Shown here: positions 45,000-57,800 of the stretch, piece by piece | How positions within the stretch are numbered: the stretch's first letter is position 1 | Layout of the letters: every line of letters starts with the position of its first letter | DNA from: Talinum fruticosum | Lineage: Eukaryota > Streptophyta > Magnoliopsida > Caryophyllales > Talinaceae | Assembly: GCA_021018815.1 (NCBI GenBank) | Contig: JAITYX010000045.1 | Coordinates: forward strand, 1,612,001-1,676,000 | Direction: 5' to 3' | DNA length: 64,000 nucleotides | The notes under the pieces: model-generated | The model's input: the letters and a program-made list of their open reading frames with translations, nothing else | Told to the model about the DNA's origin: nothing | Database searches by the model: none | Translations under genes and position numbers: made by a program

Positions 45000-45900
45000 T
45001 TGTTGAGCTAACATGGCTCCCATAGTTGTCTCTATCGTGGTGAGGTACGTAGTAAATGTTTCCTGGATTGGGGTGGAACTAGCACTGAAGGGTTAGCGAG
45101 GTATTCCTTAACCTTCTCGAATGCCCGTTGGCACTCGGCATCCCAAATGGGCTCAGAACCTTTCTTCAACTTCTTGAAAATAGGTTCACATACTATAGTC
45201 AATATTGATATAAAACGACCGATGTACTCGTAAACATCCCGGGAAACCCCTTATCTCTTTACGTGTCTTAGGTGCCGGGATCTCCTAAATGACTTTGATC
45301 TTGGATGGATCAATTTCAATTCCTCTAAGACTCGATAACATAGTCTAATAGTTTGCCCGAGGTTACCCCGAAGGCACACTTTTGAGGGTTAAGGTGCATG
45401 TTATTCTTTACGAGTCTTTCAAAGTTCTTCCTTGGGTTGGGTTGGTGCCCCGCCTTATCTTTGGACTTTGTGATCATGTCATGCACATGGACCTCTCGAC
45501 TTCTTTGTGCATCATGTCATGTAATAAATGGCATTACCACGTAGTAATATGTTCCCCATTGAGTGATGAAGGTCGTCTTCTCCATGTCCTCTTTAGCCAT
45601 CTTCACCGATTATACCCAACATAGCCATCCATGAACGAAAGCAAAGCATGACCCGTTGTGATCTACAAGGATGTCGATATGAGGCGACGAGAAATCGTCC
45701 ATAGGGCTTGCCTTATTCGGATCCTCGAAGTCAATGCACATCCGAACCCTATCATCCTTCTTCGAACCGATACTATATTTCCTACCCACTAAGGATAGTG
45801 AACTACCTTGATGAACCTAACCTTTAACCGCTTGTGGACCTCTTCCTTAATCATCAATGCCCACTCGGGTTTCATCCTTCTTAACTTCGTTTAACCGGCT
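45000..45900 (-). pseudogene. Tat-type reverse transcriptase, broken, catalytic YVDD altered
   Basis: Shifted minus-strand frames give RMCIDFEDPNKA-like, SFMDGYVGYN, DMEKTTFITQWG-like, LHDMMHKEVE and NPQKCAFGVTSGK-like blocks, the RT fingers and palm in order. The catalytic motif at 45489-45478 reads HVHD instead of YVDD, and several in-frame stops occur. The polymerase is therefore dead. Confidence 0.75.
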
Positions 45901-46809
45901 TTGCGTCTTCGTAAAGTGGAATTTTGTGTTCCGCTATACTTCGATCTATCCCGGCATGTCTTTGTAGGACAATACAAAGACATCTACGAACTCTCTAAGC
46001 AATTTACTTCGCTCTTATAGATCTAGCGTTTTCCGATCTTAACCTCTTGAGGTTGATCAATTGATCCTAGATTAATTATTATTGTTTCCTCCCGGTAAGC
46101 GATTTTCACGATCTTCCATAGCTTTCATTAATTCTTTAGGGATTTCTTGTTTATCATTAGAGGCAAACCAATTGAAAATAAGAGGAGGCAAAGAGTAAGT
46201 AGAAAGAATTACTTCATTGAATGAAGAAACGAGTACGTCGGACTCGAAACCGAAGATGCGGAATCGGAAACAGATTTAGGAAAAGAACTAGAAACAATAG
46301 AAGAAGAATTAAAAGCCCTAATACTAGACTCGGGAAGGGGATGCGCTCCTAAGCTAATAGCGAATTCTTGGCCCACCTCGGCGTCAATCCAAGTAACATG
46401 CTTGGATCCTTCATTATCGACGTCGGTGATGAATCCGGATGGATTGAACTGTGGGTGCGAGATGGCTCGTGACGATCACCGAGACCGAATTCCCTCGTAA
46501 GTTCTTCTCTTGCCCGAACAGTAGACCGAAAAGATTGTTATTGGACTGTCCCTCTTCGAGGAGGTAGATATCCTCATTTTCTAATATACAATAGTCATTG
46601 AAAAATCTCTAAGCTAGGTACCCGAATGCCCTTCTCTTTGAGGTAGTAGGGTTTAGGAAAACCATAGCAGGGAAAGTCGTCCCCTTCTCTTAAGAATTGC
46701 CTGTTTAGAGTATAGGAAAGGGCTTAATAGAGCGAGACTTTGTGAGATGCAACCATAGTCTAGATCGTCCACTTGGCTTGGGCTACTTCCTTAGTAGTAG
46801 GTTCATAGC

Positions 46810-47640
46810 CTAGCTCGAATTTGTAGTTATTAGTAGGTTCAAGGGGTGGAGAGATAGGATGGTATGCCCTTCTTCTTGCAGCACTGGAAAACACACCTTC
46901 TTCCTAAACATAGAGTGAACGCTAGGGTTTCCATAAGTATTGAAGTTAAGAGGTGCTTCATCCTTGTATAAGGCATCGACAATCTCAAATCCATATAATT
47001 CTTCATCATTGGCATCGTGCCCGATCTCAACCACAAATTCCTTAGAGCCGATAGTAGCACAAAGATTATCCCCGTTGACGATTACAACTTGACCTTTGGT
47101 GATCATCTTAACTTTCGATGCAATGTAGAGTGTAGTGCTTGATGATCATGCAACCAAGGGCATCTAAGAGTAGGTACAACCTCGGGATGTCTAGGACTTA
47201 AAATTCAATTTTCATTTCTACTGGCCCTATATTAATTGGTAAGGTCGGCATTCCCAAGACTTTTCTCTTAGAATTATCGTAAGCTCTGAGATAGATCGTC
47301 TCGTATAGAGAGTTGTTGCCCTCTAACTCCTAACCTTTTGGCGGTCCTCCAGATAGACATTCACAGCTGATTCGTTGTCTACCAAGGTTAAGGAAACGAA
47401 TTTGTTCATGCAGAGTTAAAGTTAAATAAAGGGCATTGTTGTATGCAATGCCTCCTTTAGGGAGATCCTTTTGATCAAAAGTAATGGTTCCATCCCCATT
47501 ATTAACCAATCCTACTACTTTCTCTTGCATAGTTTCGGGAGAGACCTTGATCTTGCCAAGTGCGTTAATCAAAGCCTCGCCTATGTTTATAGGAAATAGA
47601 TATGAGTTGCCAAATTGAAATTTCAACTTTTAACTTTTGA
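46810..47640 (-). pseudogene. Tat-type protease and downstream linker, broken
   Basis: 47626-47330 opens MKFQFGNSYLFPINIGEALI and contains a hydrophobic block (NNALYLTLTLHEQIRF) that precedes a protease-like stretch continuing in another frame towards 47150. 47106-46810 (KGQVVIVNGDNLCATIGSKE) resembles the post-protease linker of Tat pol. The catalytic DSG-type triad is not clear (DNESA-like), consistent with decay. Confidence 0.55.
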
Positions 47641-48349
47641 ATTTTATGATTGGGTCTTTTTCTTTAACGACTTTAGTTTCTTTTGGGGCTTCCCGAGTCC
47701 GTTGTGGACCCAAGTGTGCATTATGTTGTCCAGATTTAGTAAGAAATTGGATTTCCGGACCTCTAGGTTCTCCCCGTAAGTCTTCTTCTAAGGGTGGTAT
47801 GCCCCAAATGTTGTTGTCGTTGTCGTCACTATTGTTTCTTGTTTCGAAGACATCTTCTTCATCACTAACCCATAGCCCACTGGACTTTTGGATCTAAAAG
47901 AGGCAAGTTAAGAAGTGGTTTGAACTCATCAATGTTGGATGAAGACATACAGGTCGTTGGGACTTGGAGTGGTTTTAGTGAAAATAACTAACGTTAAAAG
48001 GATTTTTGTTGGTACTTGGTTTTTGGGTAGCCTTAGGTGAAGGGAGTTAACCATTTCGAAAAATACCCTCTCGGTTTGTTCTTGAATGTCCAACATTGCT
48101 TGGTATCGTGTCCTCATGCACGATGGTATTTGTAAAATTTTCCCGCGTCCCAGCTTTTAGGACTCGGTTCACGGTTTCGTTTTTGCTCTAATGGGTGGTA
48201 ATTCCCTTAGCCAATAGGCGGTCAAGGGCTCAATAGGAGTGTAGTCTCGTTGAGGGCATATCCGTTGAGGGCATTGACATCCGCACCCTTGCTCGTATTA
48301 CCTATATTGGAGGTTTTCTTATCTTTGGATTGACAATTGCCTCTCGTAC

Positions 48350-49363
48350 CCTATCATGACTTTTGTGGTCATGGTAGAGAACTCTTCTTCTATCAACATG
48401 CTAACATCTCTAAGGGTTGAGAAGTTCATCATGGGTAAGAATTTGAGGTGCCTGGTTGTAGGCAAGTCGAAGGTTCTTCACAATGATCTTGACTTGGTCC
48501 TTTTCGGAGGGTTGATCTACCATTTGGGCAACCTTTGCTCTCCATTCGGTGAGAAAGTTTGTGAAGCTTTGTTTCGACCTAGTTTGATTCATTCCAAGTC
48601 TCTAAGAGTAACCGACACATTATTGTTGTAGGATTATTGATGTAGGAATTTCTTACACAAATCACTCCAGTGACCTTGCATGGGTCGATCGCATTATACC
48701 ACTTCATTACATCATCATTGAAAGTCCATAGGAAGATGATGTGGTAAGTGTCTTCCGGAATGTTTTTAAGAGTCATTGCTCCCAAGAAGTTGCGAACATA
48801 ATGATGGGGATTCTTGGAACCTCTAAACTTAATATATGGTAAATTTAGGGGTACTTTCCCTTTAGGGATTGAAGTAAATCCCTTATGATCAAAATAGTGA
48901 TTATTGAACATGGATGACTCCCTTAACATTTGTTCTATTTGAGGCCGAGGTTTGGATTCATGCTTAGGGATCGCTGTTTGGGACTTTTTGGAGGAGACAA
49001 ACTAGGTGAAAGTGGAGGACCTACTTTCCCTCCTCTTCTTAATCGTTTTGCTTCCTCATCTCTCTTACCGTCCTCAATAGCTTTTAGGATAGTCTTAAGA
49101 TCACTTGATATAGACACTATCTTCTTGTCTTGAGTATCCATCCTAGCTTCCACCTCGCGTGAGTTCTTATTAAGCAAAACAAGAATAGAAGAATATTCTA
49201 GGGATTCGTCCATTTGAAGGGAATTCTTTCCAAGTATTGTCTTACGATGAAGAATAGATTGAACCGGTGTGGTGTGCATTGAAATATGTCGCACCGGTGT
49301 AGACCGCAGAGTAGAACGTAATGTAGAGCGGTGAAAAATGTGCCGGACTCCTTGTTGAGGCAT
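48350..49363 (-). pseudogene. Tat-type gag, broken
   Basis: The ATG at 49363 (MPQQGVRHIFHRSTL) opens a 142-codon frame with a charged linker (DLKTILKAIEDGKRDEEAKR). 48929-48579 holds KGKVPLNLPYIKFRGSKNPH and MTLKNIPEDTYHIIF. 48592-48410 holds FTNFLTEWRAKVAQM and PSEKDQVKIIVKNLRLAYNQ, the core of the retrotrans_gag fold. Frameshifts separate these parts. Gag forms the particle that packages element RNA. Confidence 0.8.
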
Positions 49364-49370
49364 TTTAACC

Positions 49371-50410
49371 TTTTGGAGCTTAGATTCCGATGATACTCAA
49401 TTGTCGTAGACTTTCCCTGTTCAGTAACCCAAAGGATGAGGCTTAGGACCATGTGAAAGAATACCACTCTTGGCGAGAAGGGACTTAAGCACAAGACTCG
49501 AAGAGACACGACATGCTTTTATTTGGATACACATAAAGAATGCGACGTAAAATGAATTGCATGTGATGCCTCATGACCTAGTTAGGGATGATTTTATGAT
49601 TTAGCTAATGCATTATGCATGAATGATTGATCCGTAATGGAAGGTGCTTTTATTTTGGCTAGATGAAATATGATAATGCATTTCCCTATATTTGGAATGA
49701 ATTTATTTTGGCTAAAATGCAATATGAAAATGCAAAAATGAACTCACCTAATTTGAGATGAATTTATTTTGGTTAAATCAAAATGTAAAATGAAATCACC
49801 TAATTTGAGTTTAATTTATTTGGCTAAATGAAAATGTAAAATGGACTAATGAATTTATTTAGGCTAAATGAAAATGCAAAATGGACTCATTTAATTTGAG
49901 ATGAATTTATTTTGGCTAAATAAAAATGCAAAATAGACTCACCTAATTTGAGATGAAAATGCAAAATGCACTCACCTAATTCGAGATGAATTTATTTTGG
50001 CTAAATAAAAATGCAAAAATGGTGATGTAGATAAATAATATGGCTGAAAACAATCTAGAAATCGACTAATTAAAAGGAAAAAGGGAACCCCGGTAAGACC
50101 CTTCCGGACCGACCGGCGGTGACTACCTAGACCGCTTAAACAAAGTCTTTTTAGTATGACTGGAAAGTGCAAGTAATGGACCAACCTAAAAGGAAAGGGT
50201 AATTTGACTTTTGGCTAAATGCACATAATGGACCAACTCTAGAAAATTTAAAGGTATTTTATTTGCACCCATGCAACGGCTAATCAACACTCTTCACCTA
50301 TTCCTAAAGGCTCACAAGAAGAGGATTAAATCTAAAACAAACACACTCATTCAAGCATGCAAATAAAGGCAAAAGGGGACCACCTAACAGTCAAAAAGTG
50401 TCAAAAAGTG
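49371..50410 (-). other. Leader-like non-coding region right of the Tat gag, with tandem repeats
   Basis: It has no coding similarity and contains a ~57-bp degenerate tandem repeat (49690-50025). By position it is the 5' untranslated region of the minus-strand Tat element. A primer-binding site and LTR end were not identified. Confidence 0.4.
49690..50025. repeat. Degenerate tandem repeat, unit about 55-60 bp
   Basis: CTCACCTAATTTGAGATGAA then TTTATTTTGGCTAAATxAAAATGCAAAATG recurs five to six times with small indels. Confidence 0.85.
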
Positions 50411-50757
50411 TAATACCCGAAAATTTCAATTGCTTGCTTAGTAAGGAATTAAGTTATTAAAAGTTAAATGATTGAATTAGTTGAATTATAATGTTCCGTA
50501 GTCAAAATTAAAACCCGAAAATTGAAACCCAAGCATGGGTTAACTTAAATGGGTTTATTGAAATTAAATTTAGGCCCAATTTGGTAAAAACCTAAAGCAT
50601 AAACTAGAAGAAAATAAAAATAATTGAAAGAAAATAGGAAAGAGGAAGGTGGCTAGCATTTAAAGAGGATTAGTGGCATTGGAGATTAGTGGCAATATGT
50701 GGCAATCAGTGAGGAGATAAATTTGGGTCCAATTGTATTAAACAAGCAAAGTTATTG
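50411..50757 (+). mobile_element. Truncated LTR start (TGTAATACCCG type)
   Basis: TGTAATACCCGAAAATTTC at 50411 is a typical plant gypsy LTR 5' end. About 350 bp of AT-rich sequence follow before repeat-like sequence of another type begins near 50758. No matching CGGGTATTACA end is present. Confidence 0.45.
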
Positions 50758-51784
50758 GTTTAAACACCATGGCAAGAATAATGTGGAGGCTCATGATCGA
50801 AAGGATCAACCAGTCAAAGTTAGTCAACTCTCCGAAATTCGAGAAGAGCTAAACACAGGAACCCAAGAATAATGTGGAGGCTCATGATCGAAAGGATCGG
50901 ACAAGACAACCGCAACAAAGGAGGTGTTAGCACACCGGCCAAAAAGCTCATGATTAGAATGGGGCACATAACCTTATTGAGCTTTAGATTTTCAAACAAG
51001 TCAAGTTCATCCATCTCTATTCCGACGACAAGTGAATAGAAGTTAAGCTTTAGACCCAATGATGGTCATGGTTCGGACATCCCCGTCTACCTTAATGCCT
51101 AATAGTATGCATGGTTCGGACAATCGGTCGAGCTTCAAACCCAAGTAGCGGTCAAAGTTCGGACAACCAGCTTGAGCTTCAAGCTCAAAAGTGATTATGG
51201 TTCAAACACCATGGCAAGACTTCAAGGCCTCTCTATGGCTAAGTCAAAGTAGCACATTTGAAACATGATTTGGCTACACATCATTATCATGTAACACTTC
51301 AATCTATTTACATTAGATTATCAACTAACAAAATTGTTAGTGCAAAATTATTTATTCAAGCTTCGCACCAAAGAACAGCTCAAGTTTCTGCCCTCATCCA
51401 AGCTTTAGGACATTGATGAAGCCAAGCTTAGTATACCCCGCTAAACTTCGGATCCAAGAAGTGGTCAAGTTCAGTGCACCTATTGGACTTCGGACTTTAC
51501 TACCCGAGTCAAGTTTAAGCTCATCCTCGAGCTTGAGACTAAGTACATGGTCAAGTTTAGGCACACCAATCTAAGCTTTAGGACTTTAATTAGCCATGTT
51601 CAGAATAAACTAGCCAAACTTCGGACTTCATTAGTCAAGTCTAGGCCCCCTTGTCGGAGTTTAGGTAAGGCGAAAACCAATTCCGTACACCTTAACTCAA
51701 TCGGCATCGAAAGCAACATGTAAGTACCCTTTAGTGTCTCGCTTTAACCTCCATCATTCGGACTTCGTCAAAGTGGGGGCTAAT
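50758..51784 (+). other. 3' non-coding internal region of a Tat-like element
   Basis: It contains diverged repeats of GGTTCGGAC/AAGCTTCGGAC and TCAAGTTTAGG type and leads into the polypurine tract AAAGTGGGGGC (51770-51780). A 35-bp direct repeat (CAAGAATAATGTGGAGGCTC onward) occurs at 50773-50807 and 50864-50898. Its last 200 bp are homologous to the minus strand of 63129-63330 (shared AAGTACCCTTTAxTGTCT). Confidence 0.55.
51770..51784 (+). other. Polypurine tract before the left Tat-like LTR
   Basis: AAAGTGGGGGCTAAT lies directly before CGTAGACACC, the LTR start. Confidence 0.65.
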
Positions 51785-52339
51785 CGTAGACACCTAAAAG
51801 ATGTCATCATTATCTCTTTTATTTATTTATGTTAGTCTCGGTGATGAAATCATAGTCTCATTTGCGAACTCAAGTCATGATTGGACTCGAAAATAGAGTG
51901 ATGGAAGCTAGTAGCCCACAAAAAGCCAACCAACACCAAAAAATAAAGTTGTCCGAAAATAGAAACTTTCCAAAAATAAAAAGTTTCCAAAAGTAGAAAA
52001 TTTCTCTTGTCTGGCGTCGATCCTTTTTTTTTCCTTCCGCTCTGGTCCAAATCGATTTGGACTCCCATGCTAGGATCCGAACTAGAGCCGATTTCCAAGC
52101 CTCGCCGCGAAATGCTATGTTTTACCTATGTCGCTGACCAAACACGAGACGCGCTTCGAACATTCGTACGACAACGTTGGTGACCGGCTCTAGTTTCCGG
52201 GACTCATGAGACGATGCTATTTTGTGTAGGGCAAATATCCTGGTTTGCGTCTTTAACATTTTCGGCATTCCTGGCCCGATTCAATCCCATTCCGACGGTT
52301 GAAGGAATCTTTAGGGTTCTTTTGAACCCCAAATTTTCC

Positions 52340-52346
52340 TATAAAT
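52340..52346 (+). promoter_or_regulatory. TATA box of the left Tat-like LTR
   Basis: TATAAAT lies within CCTATAAATTGGGGGTTCCC, followed by a CT-rich transcribed-type region. Confidence 0.5.
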
Positions 52347-53029
52347 TGGGGGTTCCCCCTCCTCATTACACTCTAATTCAACTGGAAAACCCCCCATTTA
52401 TGTTGAATTCTCTCACTCTCTCTTCTCTCCACTCTCCCTTATTCCACTCTCACATAACCTTTCATAACCTTTCCTATAAAAAGGCCTTCATTTTCCCTTT
52501 TGCTTGCCATCACCCCACCATCACTCGCCAAAGTCCGATAGTGATTCAAGCCTAGCAAGTGGGTCTACGTGAGGGTGCCATTCCGTCATCCGAAGTTTGA
52601 TTTTTTCTTTATTTAATTTCAATTATTTATTGCTTTCCGTTTTTTGGTTTGAAATTGTATTAGTTTGTTTTTCCACCCCGCTCGATGTGATCTTTTATTT
52701 CCGGATTTCCTTTTTCTCCTTTCTCTCTTTGATTGCTTTTTTATTGTTTTATTTACTTACTTTATTTACCGCTTTACATCATGTTTGCCTTTAATTTATA
52801 CCTATCACATGTTGATTGGTTGTTTTATTTAACGCGATTTAAACTCACTTTTTCAATTAGTAGAGGTCGTTTTTTATGACGAGCTGAATGAAGAGCATCC
52901 CTCTTTATTTTGCACCTTCGCCCTCGAACAACGGATCATTGGTTTAAAATCGATGGAGTCATTTTTAAGACCTTTTTTTAAAATTTTGAGTCCTTGTACC
53001 GAATTTAGAAAAGTATTTCTTTTTTACTT

Positions 53030-54524
53030 TGAAGGTTTGCTCATGGAGAGTCTACGTCACCCTAGGGGGTGAATAGGGTGATGAGGAAATTTAAACAAAC
53101 TTAGACAAATTTTGCTTTGAAAGAGATAAACAACCGAGTCCGAGTGTAGATTGAACTCGTAAAAGCAAACACTCGTAAATACGTGGAAACCCTCCCGGGG
53201 CAAAAACCACTGACAAGTACTAATCCAATCACCAAGTCAAATACACTATTTTGAATCCCGAAAATACAGAGGACTAACTTTACTAGAATTTCTCCCTTAG
53301 ACAATTCCTTACAATGTTTTCCTAGATTCGAAGTTCCCTTATCTCGATCTAATACTTCCTAACCGAGATAACCTTTACAGATCGGGGACAAATGAGATGA
53401 GTTAACCCTTATAGCTTAGTCAAGGGACCTTACTCGAGAAGTAAGAAAAGTATGTAACTAATTACAAGACTTTACAACTCGTAAAATATTAATTACAATC
53501 TGGGAGTTGTAACTAGAAGATTGAATATGAAGACAATGACTTTTGCTCAAGTAATGTGCTTTGTAAATAATGTTCAACAATCTTCAAGTCTTGTGAAGTG
53601 GCTTCTATTTATAGATGACCAAGTAGAGTGACCGTTGTGTCTTGGTTCCGAACAAAAGTCTTGACCGACCATTGTAACCGCTCTTCTAAGTCACTCGGAA
53701 AAGATCCGTTGGGATGTGAACGTTGTGCAATGGCTCTTGGCTCCAAAAAGGTGCTCCAGTCAACCGATGATGTTTGACAAGCAAGGTGTAAACCACCATT
53801 GGGCCTTGCGTTAGACTTTTTCAATTTTGGAAACAAACAACCTTGACACGGTGTTTAAGCCCCGTTCATAAGTAGATAAAGCTTGTCTCGCTGGTGATTG
53901 ACAACTAGAAGCCTGGTCACTTTTATATTTCAAAAAATGAGTTAGCCTCGTTTGAATAACCTACAAAAGTAAACCACTTTGGTTTTGAAAGTATAAAATA
54001 CTTTGGTCTACGATTAGGCACGGATAATAATTAAATTAGGATAATTAAATGCTTAATTATCTTTGGACTAGAAGAGTGAAATTTTTGAGTCTAATATTCA
54101 ATATATTCAAATTCCATCAAAGTCAATCCTAAGGATGATCAAGTAAAAAGAATAGAATCATTAGAGTATAACAACTTGATCTAGACAAATAATTCTCGTG
54201 AGAAATAAAACCGATTTAGAAAAGGAATTAACAAAGTGTAATTCTCTTTGCGTTGAAATATGCAAATGTAACTTAGAATAACAGGGTTAGAGAAATTATT
54301 TGAACATGCGATAGCTCCGAGTGATATTTGAGTGAATTAGAAACATTAGTGTAGAAGATATACAATAATGTGCTTTCCGAGTCGATGAGAAACGAATGAA
54401 AACTTATACAGGAGTTTCTATAACACTTAGAATAACTTGAACTCAAAACTTAGGAGAGATGAGGTTTATACTTGAATCTTCATGTATTACTCGTAATGAC
54501 TTATAGTTAGAATCCGAGTCTTCA
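53030..54524 (-). mobile_element. Solo LTR of the copia family, nested in the Tat-like LTR
   Basis: It begins TGAAGGTTTGCTC and ends CGAGTCTTCA, the same termini as the copia LTRs at 14405 and 25246. It is alignable throughout, including GTCACCCTAGxGGGTGAATA and TAACCTACAAAAGTAAA. It is flanked by a perfect 5-bp duplication TACTT (53025-53029 and 54525-54529). The 1495-bp length equals the element LTR. It is therefore a solo LTR left by LTR-LTR recombination. Confidence 0.92.
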
Positions 54525-54880
54525 TACTTTTTATTATTTTTTATTTTCTAAAGTTGATCGGCGACTCCTCTTTTTAATATTTTTATCCTAAAATTGCATC
54601 CTCGCATTTTTTTACTGGAAAATGGTAAACAAACAAAGCCGCTAACCGGGCTTAGTTCCTGGTTTAGGTTGTGTAGACTGGCCGCCAAGTTGAGCTTTGC
54701 GACAACATTTCTATTTTATCGTTTCTATTTAAAAATACATCCCGAGACTTCTAAAATTAATTTCGAAAATAAAGTGATTTCTAAAATCATCAATCGACCC
54801 TTCATAAAATATCTCTTTCAAAAGCTTTATCATACGCTTGATAAGCACAATTTGCTTGAAGTCGACATTCGTGAGGAAAC

Positions 54881-57800
54881 TCGATCAACTTTCCTATGGG
54901 ACGGGTTGTGACTTCTACATCCTTATACTTCTTTTTGATTTTTTTCTTGGGTAGGATAATTTCCACACTGGAAATGTGGCAAAATCCGTTCCCAATATCT
55001 GGGACTAGGGAGTTTAGTAAGAAGTGTCTCCTATTAGATTGTCGGCTCAAATCTTATTGGTCCTTCTGCAAGAGAATTTCTTTGAAATTATGCATAATGG
55101 ATGCCCTCCCTATGTACCTAAAGATCCTCCCCAAACCATGTTCTACTTCGTTCGTTTAGGTGGGGAAACTCGATCAACTTCCCTATAGGGACGGGTCCTG
55201 GTTCCTAGATACCTTTTTTTTTTTTGGGTAGGATAATTACCGGCCTTGGAAACTCGGCAAAACCCCTTCGTGATATTAGGGGTCGGGAGTTTAGTAAGAA
55301 GCGTCTTCTATTAGATTGTCGGTTTAGATTTTGTTGGTCTTTTGGCTAGAGAATTTCTTTGAAAATTCCGAATAATGGATGGCCTCCGTATGTGCCTAAC
55401 GATCCTCCGCAAACCATGTTCTATTTCCGTTCAATTACCCGTAAGAAGGATTCTGAGATGAGTACAATGTATCCTTTTGTACTTCTCTTAGAGCATAATG
55501 GGAGTTATACTTAATACTTGGAAAGGATCATGATTCATTATGGGAACCACAATCACGCCGTGTTTCCCCACGAATGTCGGGCTTCATGTGAAGTGTGCTT
55601 ATCAAAGAGAATAAGGTTTTCATTTTTGAAGGGTTGATTAGCAATTTTAGAAATCATTTTCGAAGATAGCTTTTAGAAGTCTCTGGACACATTTTTTAGA
55701 TAGAAAGAACAAAAAAAGAAACCTATTGCCGCAAAGCTCTATTAAGCTAGACAGCCCAAGATTTCCTGGGCTAGAAATGGAGCTCGACCAAGAACTCGGA
55801 GGTCGGGCCAGCCTACCGAATTATCGGCATCCGGCATGAACAAGTGAGGCAAGTACCATCAAATGGCTTTGACCACCTGGTCAAATTTCTAATTTTTCAC
55901 AAGATTTTGTAAAGAAAAAATTGAAACGTAGTTTTAAGATTAAAATGGTTTAAAAGGAGTCTCTAGTTAGATTTGAAATAAAAAATATAACAAAAATAAA
56001 GATTCACTTTCCTAATTTTGAGTTTACCGAAGGGATAAAAGTTTAAAATTAGGAAATGTTTGAAAAGGGACTCCATTGGCCTTGAACCAATCATCGAGTG
56101 TTCGAGGGCGAAGGTACGGAATGAAAAGGGGCGTTCCTTGTACCACCCATCATAAAGACAACCTTTACTAATTAAATAGGTGAGTAAAAATCATGTTAAA
56201 GAAATAAAACAAGTGAGCATGCTAGTATAAAAATAAAGGCATCCGAAACATGATGTAAAGCAATAAATAAAGTAATAAACAAAATAAAGGAAAGTGATAA
56301 AATAAAAGGATTATATCAAGCGGGGTGGAAACTAAATGAAATTGAATCTCAAAATGCACAATTTCCATCGTGGACTGGGTCGTAGCTCTTGCATCCTTAT
56401 ACTACTTTTCGACTTTTTTTTTTTTTTTCTTGGGTAGGACAATTTCCGTCCCTTGAAATTTGGCAAAATCCATTCGCGACATCCGAGGCCCAGGGAGTCT
56501 AGTAAGAAGCGTCTCTTATTTTGTTAGTTCGCATTTTGTTGGTCTTTCTAGCAACATAATTTCTTTGAAAATTCTACATAATGGATGCCCTCCCTATGTG
56601 CTTAAATATCCTCCCCAAACCATGTTCTACGTTTGTTCGGCTTTAGGTGGGGAAACTCCATCAATTCCTCTACGGGGATGGTTTGTGGTTCCTACATCCT
56701 TATACTTCTTTTTGCTTTTTTTCTTGGGTAGGACAATTTCCATCCCCGGAAACCTAGCAAAATCCCTTCGTGATATCAAGGGGCTAGGGAGTTTAGTAAG
56801 AAGCTTCTTCAATTGGATTGTCAGCTTAGATTTTGTTGGTCCTTTGGCAAGAGAATTTCTTTGAAAATTCTCGCATAATGGATGGCCTCCCTACGTGCCT
56901 AAAGATCCTCCCCAAACCATGTTCTATTTCCGTTAAGTTACCCATATGGATGATTCGGAGATGACTACAGGGTATGCTTTTGTACTTCTCTTAGAACATA
57001 ATGGGAGTTATCCGTAATATTTGGAAAGGATCATGATTAGTTATAGGAACCACGCTCATGCCGTGTTTCCCCACGAATGTCGGCTTCACACAAAGAGTGC
57101 TTGTGAAAGAGAATAAGGTTTTCATTTTTGAAGGGGTTGATTAGGAATTTTAGAAATCGTTTTCGAAGATAGCTTTTAGAAGTCTTGGGAAACATTTTTA
57201 GACGTAAATAACAAAATAGGAAACCTACTGCAGACAAAGCTCTACTAAGTCGGACAGTCAAGACTTCCTGGTCGGGAATTGAGCCCGATCCAGAACCCGG
57301 ATGCTAGGGCCGACCTACCGAATCATCGGCCAACTCTAGCATCTTGCCCGGATAGCCGAGGCAAGTGCCGGCTAAATGTCTAATTTTTTACAAGATTTTG
57401 TAAAGAAAAAATTGAGACGTAGTTTTAAGATTAAAGTGGATTAAAAGGAGTCTCTAGTCGATTTGAAATAAAAAATGTAACAAAAATAAAGATTCCCTTT
57501 CCTAATTTTCGCTTACCAAAGCGACAAAAACTTAAAATTAGGAAGGGTTTTAAAGGGGATTCCATCGGTCTTAAACCAATCATCGAGTGTTCGGGGCTAA
57601 GGTACGAAATGAAAAGGGGAACTCCTTATTCCACCCATCATAAAGACGACAAAAATCATGTTAAAGAAATTAAACAAGTGAACATGCTACTATGAAAATA
57701 AAGGCATTCGAAAGAAGATGTCAAGCAATAAATAAAGTAACAAACTAATTAAAAAAGGTGATAAAATAAAAGGATTATATCATAAGGGGTGGAAACTAAA

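Larger units (their letters stand above)
44434..49370 (-). mobile_element. Ty3/gypsy retrotransposon of Tat/Ogre type, minus strand, degenerate
   Basis: Minus-strand gag (49363-48350), protease (about 47640-46810), RT (about 45900-45000) and an RNase H truncated at 44434 appear in gypsy order. Wording of the RT (LHDMMHKEVE, PHIDVLVD-like, FMDGYVGYN) and the late RNase H with NNAAE is typical of the Tat lineage. Dozens of stops and shifts show a dead copy. No LTR pair was identified. To the right a repeat-rich leader (49370-50410) probably belongs to it. Confidence 0.8.
51785..54880 (+). mobile_element. Left Tat-like 3' LTR (plus orientation), interrupted by a copia solo LTR
   Basis: It starts CGTAGACACCTAAAA (TGTAGACACC in the partner). 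A TATA box TATAAAT lies at 52340-52346. It shares ordered blocks with the minus strand of 63128-62330 (GATTGGACT..., AGCCAACCAACA, GGGTTC/GGGTTT promoter zone) and, from about 52600 on, with the minus strand of the tandem units (ACATCATGTTTGCC, GTTCGAGGGCGAAGGTxC). Homology continues beyond the copia insert to the junction at 54871-54880. The LTR 3' end (CA) was not placed. Confidence 0.65.
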
